From Phycisphaeraceae bacterium (lineage in GTDB: Bacteria; Planctomycetota; Phycisphaerae; Phycisphaerales; UBA1924): a stretch of 64,000 nt of DNA. Below the pieces are notes generated by a model that was given only the letters and a program-made list of their open reading frames with translations, made no database searches and was not told the origin of the DNA. The stretch lies in the NCBI GenBank assembly GCA_019636495.1, contig JAHBXL010000001.1, positions 310,001-374,000 on the forward strand. The letters run 5' to 3'. Below are positions 53,652 through 61,392 of this stretch, one piece after another. How positions within the stretch are numbered: position 1 is the stretch's first letter; each line of letters starts with the position of its first letter. The translations under genes were made by a program, and so were the position numbers.

Positions 53652-56000
53652 ATGCGGATCAACAAGATCATCCCAAGCATGTACCAGCGGCGGCTGCTGC
53701 TGCTGGGCTGCATGTTTGCGCTGCTTGTGCTCGCGCCTGCGGCGCAGGTGTTTCGCCTGACGGTCGTGAAGGGCGAGACCTCCCGCGAGCGCGCAGAGCG
53801 CAAACTGGTCACGCAGCAGTGGATGCCGACGGTGCGCGGGCGCGTGCTCGACCGGCACGGGCGGGTGCTGGCGTTCGACCGCGCGACATTCGACATTGCG
53901 TTCGACTATGCGGTGATCAACGGGGACTGGGTCTACCGGCAGGCGGCGCGGAAAGCGCGGCGACTGGAGGGCGCCAAGTGGGCGGAACTCAGCCCCGAGC
54001 AGCGCGACCAGCGTATCGTCGCCGCCGCGCCCGAGTTCCGCGACCGCATCGAGGAGATGTGGGGCCGCGTGTGCATCGCCGCGGGCGTGAGCCGTTCGGA
54101 CCTGAACGAACAACTGGTGAACGTGCGCAAGCAGGTGGACCTTCTCGCGGCGCGCGTGGCGGAGCAGAACCGGCGCAACCGGGAGGCCGAACTGCGCGAG
54201 AAGGCGGCGCGCGGGGCCGAACAGGTCATCATCGTCGAGACGGCCGATGTCCGCCGGCAACTGGTCGAGGAAGCCATCCCGCAGGTGGTGCTCCGCGGCA
54301 TGCCCGAGTCGATCGGGTTCGCGTTCATGCGGCTGGCCGAGGAGGACGCCCGCGCCGAGAAGGAAGGCGAGGCCCCGAGATACCCGGGTCTGAAGGTCTT
54401 CAACTCGGGCCGGCGCGAGTACCCGCTGGAGACGATGAGCATCGAGATCGATCGCGCCCACTTCCCGCCGCCGCTGCGCAGCGACCGGCCCGCGGTCGTG
54501 CAGGTGCAGGGAGTTGGGACGCACCTGCTGGGCTGGATGCGCGACGGCGTCACCGCCGACGACATCGCCGCCCGCAACAAGCGGCGCGAGGCCGCGAACT
54601 TCGAGCCGCCGAGCCCGGACCGCGCGCGGTACTTCGCCGCCGACTCGGTCGGCGCGTGGGGGGTCGAGTCCGGCGCGGAGGACACGCTCCGCGGCCTGCG
54701 CGGCCTGCAGATCCGGCATCTCGACACCGGCGAGGTCGAGAATCTCGTCGCCGAGCCCGGCCGCGACGTGCACCTGACGATCGATGCCCAGTTGCAGGCA
54801 CGGATGCACGCGCTGTTCTCGCCGTCGCTGGGCCTCACGGTCGTGCAGCCGTGGCACCGGCCGCGCCGGCGCGAGGATGCGCCGCCTCCCCGGTTCAACG
54901 AGATCCCGCTCGGCACGCCCCTCAACGGCGCGGCGGTGGTGATCGACGTCGACTCGGGCGATGTGCTGGCGATGGTCTCGCACCCGACGTTCACGCGGTC
55001 GCCGCACGGCGGACCCGCCGCCGAGATCTGGCGCGACGAACTCAACCTGCCGTATCTCAACCGCGCGATCAACAAGTCCTACACGCCCGGGTCGATCGTC
55101 AAGCCGCTCATCCTCTCCGGCGCTGCGACGATGCAGCGCGTGCACCCGGCCGAACGCATCGAGTGCAGCGGCAAGTTTTATCCGCAACTCGAGGCCGGGT
55201 ACCAGTGCTGGATCTTCAAGCAGTATCACAACACCCACGGCCCGCTCGACGGCGCCGAGGCCATCCAGCACTCCTGCAACATCTACTTCTACGAACTGGG
55301 AAGCCGGCTCGGGCCCCGCGGCGTGTGGGAGTGGTACCGCCGGTTCGGGGTCGGCATGCCGCCGGAGCGGCATTGGAATCTCGGCGTCGGTCAGGAGTTC
55401 GCGGGCGTCGTGAAGGAAGCCGCGAAGACCGATCATCGCGAGGCCGTGCTGATGGGCATCGGCCAGGGCCCGATCTCGTGGACGCCGCTCCACGCGGCGG
55501 ATGCGTACGCAACGCTGGCCCGCGCCGGCACACGGATCGTGCCGCGGGTGCGTGCCGATGCGCCGGTCCGGACCGAGGACCTCGCGCTCGATCGCGTGGC
55601 GGTGGAGCAGGCGCTGCTCGGTCTGCGGTGGTCGTGTTCGCGCGAGGGCGGCACGACCTACCGCGTCACCTACGACATGCCCGATGGCTCGCGCGTGCAG
55701 GAGCGGATCTTCGACATCCCGGGTATCACCGTGTGGGCCAAGTCGGGCACGGCCGATGTCGCGCCCTTCAGGGCCGATCTGAACTTCGATGGGAACATCG
55801 AGGTCTTTGACGGCGACCACGCCTGGTGCGTGTTCCTCTGCGGCGACGCGGAGCGGCCGCGATACGCGGTCGCCGTGGTGATCGATCACGGCGGCTCGGG
55901 CGGACGTGTCGCGGGGCCGGTGGCAACGCAGGTCATCCGCGCGTTGATGGCCGAGGGCTATCTGCCCGCGGCCGAGGATCAACGACGGGCCGGGAGATGA
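53652..56000 (+). CDS. mrdA: Penicillin-binding protein 2 (class B transpeptidase)
   Basis: 782 residues from ATG 53652, behind GGATGGAG; an in-frame ATG at 53571 is possible. One membrane anchor (RRLLLLGCMFALLVLAPAA) is followed by RGRVLDRHGRVLAFDR. The transpeptidase motifs are SIVK at 481-484, SCN at 541-543 and KSGT at 697-700. It cross-links peptidoglycan during cell elongation. A charged coiled coil at about 170-225 (RVAEQNRRNREAELREKAAR) enlarges the N-terminal pedestal beyond the 630 residues usual in E. coli. rodA follows after seven bases. Confidence 0.94.
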   Translation: MRINKIIPSMYQRRLLLLGCMFALLVLAPAAQVFRLTVVKGETSRERAERKLVTQQWMPTVRGRVLDRHGRVLAFDRATFDIAFDYAVINGDWVYRQAARKARRLEGAKWAELSPEQRDQRIVAAAPEFRDRIEEMWGRVCIAAGVSRSDLNEQLVNVRKQVDLLAARVAEQNRRNREAELREKAARGAEQVIIVETADVRRQLVEEAIPQVVLRGMPESIGFAFMRLAEEDARAEKEGEAPRYPGLKVFNSGRREYPLETMSIEIDRAHFPPPLRSDRPAVVQVQGVGTHLLGWMRDGVTADDIAARNKRREAANFEPPSPDRARYFAADSVGAWGVESGAEDTLRGLRGLQIRHLDTGEVENLVAEPGRDVHLTIDAQLQARMHALFSPSLGLTVVQPWHRPRRREDAPPPRFNEIPLGTPLNGAAVVIDVDSGDVLAMVSHPTFTRSPHGGPAAEIWRDELNLPYLNRAINKSYTPGSIVKPLILSGAATMQRVHPAERIECSGKFYPQLEAGYQCWIFKQYHNTHGPLDGAEAIQHSCNIYFYELGSRLGPRGVWEWYRRFGVGMPPERHWNLGVGQEFAGVVKEAAKTDHREAVLMGIGQGPISWTPLHAADAYATLARAGTRIVPRVRADAPVRTEDLALDRVAVEQALLGLRWSCSREGGTTYRVTYDMPDGSRVQERIFDIPGITVWAKSGTADVAPFRADLNFDGNIEVFDGDHAWCVFLCGDAERPRYAVAVVIDHGGSGGRVAGPVATQVIRALMAEGYLPAAEDQRRAGR

Positions 56001-56007
56001 TGCGAGC

Positions 56008-57270
56008 GTGCGCGAACTGGCCCGAACCATCATCGGTCCTGATGTCACGCTCCGCCACGCCGGCTGGCTGACACTGCTCGCCGCGCTCGGCCTCTCGCTG
56101 CTGGGCGTCTACGCGATCGACGTCGCGATGTTTGTCTCCCAGCCCGAGGGCGTGCTGCCTGTGCACCTTGCCGACCGCACGCTCAAGCAGTTGCTGTTTC
56201 TCTTTGTCGGCGTCTGTGCCGCGGCGGCCATCGCGCTGCCGAGCGCGCGGCTGGTGCGCTTCATCGCGTGGCCCGCGGCGTGGATCATGCTCGGTTTCCT
56301 CGTGTTTCTGCTGATCCCCTTCGTGCCCAGCGAGATCGTCCGCCCCCGCAACGGCGCGCGGGCGTGGATCAACTTCGGCTCGTTCGATTTTCAGCCCGCC
56401 GAGGTCGCCAAGATCGCCTTCGTGCTGGTCTCGGCCGAGTATCTGCGCTTCCGTCAGAATCACCGCACGATCAAGGGCCTGCTGCCGCCGGCGATCATCG
56501 CGGGCGTGCCGATCGGTCTCATCATCCTGCAGCCCGATCTGGGCACGGCGATCCTGTTCGTTCCCGCGCTGTTTGCGATGCTCCTTGCCGCGGGCTCGCG
56601 GATCGGGCACCTCGCCACGGTTGTGCTGCTGGCGATGCTCGCCGCGCCGATCGTGTACCCGATCCTGAAGCCCCACCAGAAAGCGCGCATCGTCGGGTTG
56701 ATCAAGATGGTGCAGGACCCCACGCACGGCGCTGACGACATCAACTACCAGTCGGTCACCGCCCAGACGCTCGCGGGCGCTGGGCAGTTCGCGGGCGTGC
56801 CCGATGCCCGGGCCCGCGTGCTGGTGCGCTACAACCGCCTGCCCGAACGGCACAACGACATGATCCTCGCGGTCATCATGACCCGCTTCGGCATGCTCGG
56901 CGCGGTCGGCCTCTTCTTCCTCTACGCGCTCTGGTTCGCCGGGGCCTATCTCACCGCCGCGCGAAGCCAGGACGCGTTCGGCCGACTCGTGGTCATCGGT
57001 TGCTCGGCGGTTCTCGGCGCGCAGATGTTCATCAATGTGTCGATGACGCTTGGCATCCTGCCCATTGTCGGCGTCACGCTGCCATTCGTCTCCTATGGCG
57101 GCTCGTCGATGCTCTCGGTCTGGCTGATGACGGGCCTTGTTCTGAATGTCGCCATGCGCCCGCAGGTGCGACTGGCCCGCCCGGCCTTCGAGTTCGATGA
57201 CCGGCCGTATGACCCGCTCGCCAGCACCACGCCCCAGCGCATCGCGCCGCTCGCAGGCCGGCGGCGTTGA
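56008..57270 (+). CDS. rodA: Peptidoglycan glycosyltransferase RodA (SEDS family)
   Basis: 420 residues from GTG 56008. A ten-helix membrane protein that polymerises glycan strands and works with PBP2. Key SEDS signatures are ARAWINFGSFDFQPAEVAKI, LQPDLGTAILF, YQSVTAQTLAGAG and the C-terminal TLPFVSYGGSSMLS. Tight linkage to mrdA is classic. mreB, mreC and mreD are not in the window. A cell-elongation pair in a planctomycete fits lineages such as Phycisphaerae, which keep peptidoglycan genes. Confidence 0.94.
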   Translation: MRELARTIIGPDVTLRHAGWLTLLAALGLSLLGVYAIDVAMFVSQPEGVLPVHLADRTLKQLLFLFVGVCAAAAIALPSARLVRFIAWPAAWIMLGFLVFLLIPFVPSEIVRPRNGARAWINFGSFDFQPAEVAKIAFVLVSAEYLRFRQNHRTIKGLLPPAIIAGVPIGLIILQPDLGTAILFVPALFAMLLAAGSRIGHLATVVLLAMLAAPIVYPILKPHQKARIVGLIKMVQDPTHGADDINYQSVTAQTLAGAGQFAGVPDARARVLVRYNRLPERHNDMILAVIMTRFGMLGAVGLFFLYALWFAGAYLTAARSQDAFGRLVVIGCSAVLGAQMFINVSMTLGILPIVGVTLPFVSYGGSSMLSVWLMTGLVLNVAMRPQVRLARPAFEFDDRPYDPLASTTPQRIAPLAGRRR

Positions 57271-57447
57271 ACGCCGCTGTGGCTGCCGCTGGGCGCGTGC
57301 GCGCTGGCGAGCGCGGGCCTGTTTCTCGCGTTACGCCGGCGGCGAGACGCGTGAGCGTGCGCCGCATGCGGGTACGACCTGATTGGCCTCGTGTCTGGGG
57401 CGAAGTGCCCGGAGTGCGGGAGGTCCGGCTCGGGCCTGCCGGGATAG
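57271..57447 (+). pseudogene. Remnant of CGYDL-type zinc-ribbon membrane protein
   Basis: Directly after the rodA stop, in the same frame, the sequence reads LWLPLGACALASAGLFLAL, then RRRRDA, a TGA at 57352, and CAACGYDLIGLVSGAKCPEC G before TAG. This is a membrane helix followed by the same zinc ribbon as in the 7717-8250 gene. There is no usable start and an internal stop, so it is called a decayed gene tail. A programmed readthrough is not supported by anything seen. Confidence 0.65.
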
Positions 57448-57487
57448 GCGCCGGGCACTGCGCACCGCCCGTGGGTACCATTCGCTC

Positions 57488-58648
57488 ATGAGCACCGCCA
57501 CACACCCCGCGCCGTCCACCAAGAGCCCCGTTACTCACGCCGCGTCCGGCCGAATCTTCAACTTCTCCGCCGGTCCCGGGTGCCTGCCCGAAGAGGTCAT
57601 CAGGCAGGCCCAGGCCGACCTCTGGAACATCGATGGCTCGGGCATCGGCATCATGGAGCACAGCCACCGCGGCAAGGTGTTCGACAAGGTCCTCGCCGAG
57701 GCCGAGGTGAACTGCCGCAAGATCGGCAACATCCCCGCCAACTACAAGGTTCTCTTCCTCACCGGCGGCGCGACCAGCCAGAACTTCATGATCCCCGCCA
57801 ACCTGCTCCCCGATGACGGCGTCGCGGCCTACCTGACGACCGGCTACTGGGCCGAGAAGACTTGGGAAGAGTCCAAGGTCTACTCGAGCAAGTGCTACGA
57901 GGCGTGGGATGGCCGCGGCTGCAAGCACGACCATTGCCCCAGCGATGCCGAGATCAAGTACAGCGGCAAGCCGGTGTACGTGCACATGTGCTCGAACAAC
58001 ACGATCTACGGCACGCAGTGGCGCAACGCCGATGGCAGTTTCCGCTACCCCAAGACCCCGGATGGCGCGCCACTCATCTGCGACATGTCCAGCGACATGT
58101 ACAGCCGTCCGATCGATGTGACGCGGTTCGGAATGATCTACGGCGGCGCGCAGAAGAACGTCGGCATCGCGGGGACGACGTTCTGCATCATCCGCGACGA
58201 CCTGCTCAAGCCGGTGCGGAAACTCCCGCTCATGCTCAAGTATGAAACCCACGCCAAGGATGGGAGCCGCCACAACACGCCCCCCGCGTTCGCGATCTAC
58301 ATCAGCGGGCTGGTGTTCAAGTGGATACTCGCGCAGGGCGGTCTGGCCACTTTGCACAAGCACAACGAGGACAAGGCCAAGGTCATCTACGACGTGCTCG
58401 ATTCCTCCAAGTTCTACAAGGGACACGCCCAGCCCGGCAGCCGATCGGCGATGAACATCACCTTCCGCACCCCCAGCGAGGCCCTCGACGACCAGTTCGT
58501 CAAGGAAGCGCTCAAGCACGGCATGGACCAACTCAAAGGCCACCGCTCCACCGGCGGCATGCGTGCGAGCGTCTACAACGCCTTTCCCGTCGCCGGGTGC
58601 AAGGCCCTGGCCGACTTCATGCGGGAGTTCGAGAAAAAGAACGGCTGA
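57488..58648 (+). CDS. serC: Phosphoserine aminotransferase
   Basis: 386 residues from ATG 57488. A PLP enzyme converting 3-phosphohydroxypyruvate and glutamate to phosphoserine, for serine and, where present, pyridoxine synthesis. The N-terminus has IFNFSAGPGCLPEEVIRQA and MEHSHRGKVFDKVL. LFLTGGATSQNFMIP binds PLP phosphate, DMSSDMYSRPID supplies the Asp, and Lys223 in YGGAQKNVGIAG forms the Schiff base. The C-terminal STGGMRASVYNAFP is typical. A long Cys/His-containing loop (KCYEAWDGRGCKHDHC) near residue 140 is unusual for SerC and may bind metal. Confidence 0.94.
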   Translation: MSTATHPAPSTKSPVTHAASGRIFNFSAGPGCLPEEVIRQAQADLWNIDGSGIGIMEHSHRGKVFDKVLAEAEVNCRKIGNIPANYKVLFLTGGATSQNFMIPANLLPDDGVAAYLTTGYWAEKTWEESKVYSSKCYEAWDGRGCKHDHCPSDAEIKYSGKPVYVHMCSNNTIYGTQWRNADGSFRYPKTPDGAPLICDMSSDMYSRPIDVTRFGMIYGGAQKNVGIAGTTFCIIRDDLLKPVRKLPLMLKYETHAKDGSRHNTPPAFAIYISGLVFKWILAQGGLATLHKHNEDKAKVIYDVLDSSKFYKGHAQPGSRSAMNITFRTPSEALDDQFVKEALKHGMDQLKGHRSTGGMRASVYNAFPVAGCKALADFMREFEKKNG

Positions 58649-58818
58649 ACCCTCGCGCCGTGTTTCGCGCGCGGACCGCGCCGCGGCGGGAACCGCACCG
58701 GCGCGGATGCCGTATGGGCAGGGGCCTACGCTTTGGCCCCTCGTAGGGAGAACCGGGGGAGGGATTCGGCGCTGCGCCACGCGCGGCGCCCACCCGGCCA
58801 AGGCCACAGGAGATCACC

Positions 58819-59151
58819 ATGTCCGATGCACAGCAACCCCAGCAGCAGCAGGTCCAACTCCGTATCGACGAGAGCAAGATGACGACCACCTACGCCAACA
58901 CCATCCGTACGTCCACGACGGGCGACGAGGTGGTGCTTGACTTTGGTGTCAACCTGCCCATGCCCACCCCCGACAACCAGCCCGCGCTCCTGTTCAGCGT
59001 GAACAGCCGCGTCGTCATGAACTGGCGCGGCGCCAAACGCCTGGCCATTTCCCTCGGACAGGTCATCCGCCAGTTCGAGGAGCGCAACGGCGAGATCCAG
59101 TTGAACCCGCCCCAGCAGCAGCAGGGCGGCGGACCGCGTTTGGCTCAGTAG
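58819..59151 (+). CDS. DUF3467 family protein
   Basis: 110 residues, start ATG 58819 behind a CAGGAG site. The body (RIDESKMTTTYANTIRTSTT, VVLDFGVNLPM, VVMNWRGAKRLAISLGQVIR) matches DUF3467, small proteins that include YxNxxR and the repeated DxxxxF-style strand pattern. Both ends are Gln-rich (QQPQQQQVQ, PPQQQQGGG). Function unknown; the family is common in planctomycetes and proteobacteria. A good terminator follows, so it is probably a separate unit. Confidence 0.85.
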   Translation: MSDAQQPQQQQVQLRIDESKMTTTYANTIRTSTTGDEVVLDFGVNLPMPTPDNQPALLFSVNSRVVMNWRGAKRLAISLGQVIRQFEERNGEIQLNPPQQQQGGGPRLAQ

Positions 59152-59180
59152 AGCCGGGCCCCAACCAGCCCCCACCACCC

Positions 59181-59224
59181 ACAGCCGCCCGCGGCGCGTT
59201 TCGCGTCGCGGCGGCTGTGCTTTT
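59181..59224 (+). terminator. Rho-independent terminator of the DUF3467 gene
   Basis: A 9-bp stem ACAGCCGCC / GGCGGCTGT (59181-59189 and 59210-59218) encloses a further CG-rich inner pairing and is followed by GCTTTT. It lies 29 bases after the DUF3467 stop. Confidence 0.75.
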
Positions 59225-59293
59225 GGCGAGCGGCGACGGCGAAGAGCATCGGCCCTTGCCGGTGGTTTGTTCGGGCCGGGCGGCGTGTCTACC

Positions 59294-59379
59294 CTTGCCC
59301 TTCCGGCGAAGGCCGGGCCGTGTTCTCCCGCGTGCGCGGGAGCGGCAGTTCGCACCCCCAGCCGCCCCTGTGGGGCAAG
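59294..59379 (+). other. Structured 86-base element upstream of rpsA
   Basis: The arms CTTGCCC (59294-59300) and GGGCAAG (59373-59379) can close a structure that contains an inner 8-bp hairpin CTCCCGCG-tg-CGCGGGAG (59325-59342) and a GCCCC-tgt-GGGGC hairpin (59364-59376). The last competes with the closing stem. It may be an rpsA leader element or another dispersed repeat. The surrounding 59225-59536 has no gene. Confidence 0.4.
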
Positions 59380-59536
59380 TCGAGTCGGGCGAGTCGAAGG
59401 ACAGGCCGCGGGCGATGCGGGAATCTCCGCCGCGAACGGCCCGGAACCTTGACCCGCCGCACCCGGACACGCCACAGGCTCAGCACCCCAACCGCGCGGG
59501 CGGCCGCGATGCAGTATCGTCAGGAAAGCACAGCAC

Positions 59537-61318
59537 ATGGTTGATGAGAATCTGATTGCGTCCCTCGGTCTGGCCGAAGACGAAGCGACGGCGTTGATCA
59601 CGCAGGCGCTGGGCCAGAAGGTCGGCGGCGGCGACATGGAGTCGCTGCTCTCGACACAGGCCGTGTCGTTCACCCCCGGGCAGATCTACGAGGGCCGCGT
59701 GATCGGTTTCGCGGCCGACGACGTGGTGATCGAGGTCGCTGGTCTTAAGAGCGAGGGCCTGGTCCCGCGAGACGAGTTCGACAGCCCCGACGCGGTGAAG
59801 GTCGGCGACAAGGTCAACGTCCTGCTTGAGAAGATCGACGGCGACGGCGGGCTTGTCGAACTCTCGAAGCGCAAGGCCGACCGCATGCTGAACTGGCAGC
59901 GGCTGATCGACACGACCCGCGAGGGCGACGTGGTCGAGGGCCGCGTGATGCGCAAGATCAAGGGCGGCCTGCTGGTGGATATCGGCGTGCCGGTCTTCCT
60001 GCCCGCCTCGCAGGTCGATGTGCGCCGGCCGGGGGACATCGGCGAGTACATCGGCCGCGACATCCGCGCGGCGGTGCTGAAGATCGACACCGAGCGCCGC
60101 AACATTGTCATCTCGCGCCGCAAACTCATCGAGGAGGAGCGCGAGTCGGCCAAGAAGCGCCTGATGGAGAACCTCAAGGAGGGCATGGTCGTCACCGGCA
60201 CGGTGAAGAACATCGCCGACTTCGGCGCGTTCGTGGACCTGGGCGGGATCGACGGCCTGCTGCACATCACCGACATGTCGTGGGGCCGGGTGAACCACCC
60301 GTCGGACGTTCTGAAGATCGACCAGAAGGTCACGGTCAAGGTGCTGAACATCGACCGCGACAAGGAGAAGATCGCGCTGGGCATGAAGCAACTCGAAGTC
60401 TCCCCGTGGGAGGAGATCGAGAAGAAGTACCCGGTCGGCTCGCGCGTCACCGGCGAGGTCGTCAACATCATGTCCTACGGCGCGTTCGTCCGGCTCGAGC
60501 CGGGCATCGAGGGCCTGGTGCACATCTCCGAGATGTCATGGACCCGCCGCGTCAACCACCCGTCCGAACTGGTGCAGCCCGGCCAGCAGGCCGAGGTGGT
60601 GGTGCTGGAGATCAACAAGGACAAACAGGAGATCAGCCTGGGCATGAAGCAGACCGAGGTGAACCCGTGGGAACTGGTCGGGGAGAAGTACCCGCCCGGC
60701 ACGGTCATCGAGGGAACGGTCCGCAACCTGGCCAACTACGGCGCGTTCGTCGAGATCGAGCCCGGCATCGACGGCCTGCTCCACGTCTCGGACATCTCCT
60801 GGACCAAGAAGGTCACGCACCCCAACGAGGTCTACAAGAAGGGCGACCAGGTCCGCTGCGTCGTGCTCGATGTTGACCGTGAGAAGCAGCGCGTCGCCCT
60901 CGGCGTCAAGCAACTCCACGAGGACCCGTGGATCCACGCCATCCCCGACGCCTACAAGCCGGGCATGGTCGTTCGCGGCAAGGTCACCAAGATCACCAAC
61001 TTCGGCGTGTTCGTCGAACTCGAGAACGATCTCGAGGGCCTGCTCCACATCTCGGAACTGGCCGACCACAAGGTCGAGAACCCGATGGACATCGTCAAGC
61101 CCGGCGACGAGGTGGATGTCAAGATCCTGCGAGTCGACATCGACGACCGCAAGATCGGCCTGTCGCTCAAGCGCGCCCAGTGGGGCGATACCTCCGGTGT
61201 CGATTCCGGCGGCGGCGGGGCCGAGCCCGCGCCGGCCAAGAAGGGCAAGCAGGCTCCCAAGCGCGGCGGAATGGATACCGATCACGGCGCGATGGGCACC
61301 GACAAGATCTCGCTCTGA
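59537..61318 (+). CDS. rpsA: 30S ribosomal protein S1
   Basis: 593 residues. Six S1 RNA-binding domains lie at roughly 46-113, 130-197, 215-284, 302-373, 389-460 and 476-546, each showing the GxVxxIxxFGAFVxL-type pattern (for example VKNIADFGAFVDLGGIDGLL). It helps mRNA bind the 30S subunit. Domains 3-6 are very alike and each ends in LGMKQ or a close variant. The C-terminal tail (SGGGGAEPAPAKKGKQAPKR) is disordered. A strong terminator follows. Confidence 0.96.
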   Translation: MVDENLIASLGLAEDEATALITQALGQKVGGGDMESLLSTQAVSFTPGQIYEGRVIGFAADDVVIEVAGLKSEGLVPRDEFDSPDAVKVGDKVNVLLEKIDGDGGLVELSKRKADRMLNWQRLIDTTREGDVVEGRVMRKIKGGLLVDIGVPVFLPASQVDVRRPGDIGEYIGRDIRAAVLKIDTERRNIVISRRKLIEEERESAKKRLMENLKEGMVVTGTVKNIADFGAFVDLGGIDGLLHITDMSWGRVNHPSDVLKIDQKVTVKVLNIDRDKEKIALGMKQLEVSPWEEIEKKYPVGSRVTGEVVNIMSYGAFVRLEPGIEGLVHISEMSWTRRVNHPSELVQPGQQAEVVVLEINKDKQEISLGMKQTEVNPWELVGEKYPPGTVIEGTVRNLANYGAFVEIEPGIDGLLHVSDISWTKKVTHPNEVYKKGDQVRCVVLDVDREKQRVALGVKQLHEDPWIHAIPDAYKPGMVVRGKVTKITNFGVFVELENDLEGLLHISELADHKVENPMDIVKPGDEVDVKILRVDIDDRKIGLSLKRAQWGDTSGVDSGGGGAEPAPAKKGKQAPKRGGMDTDHGAMGTDKISL

Positions 61319-61348
61319 TCGCGCAGAGACGCTGAATCAACTCGCTCC

Positions 61349-61377
61349 ACGCCCGGCCCCGCGGCCGGGCGTTTTTT
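61349..61377 (+). terminator. Rho-independent terminator of rpsA
   Basis: A perfect 10-bp stem ACGCCCGGCC / GGCCGGGCGT with a 4-base loop runs into TTTTTT and, after a C, TTTTT. It is the clearest terminator of the window and separates rpsA from the convergent pilB-like gene. Confidence 0.95.
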
Positions 61378-61392
61378 CTTTTTGAGTCGGAC

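Noticed and set aside
57271..57447. Stop-codon readthrough extending RodA
   Set aside because: Two extra stops, no recoding signal and a zinc ribbon unrelated to SEDS proteins make a decayed neighbour more likely.
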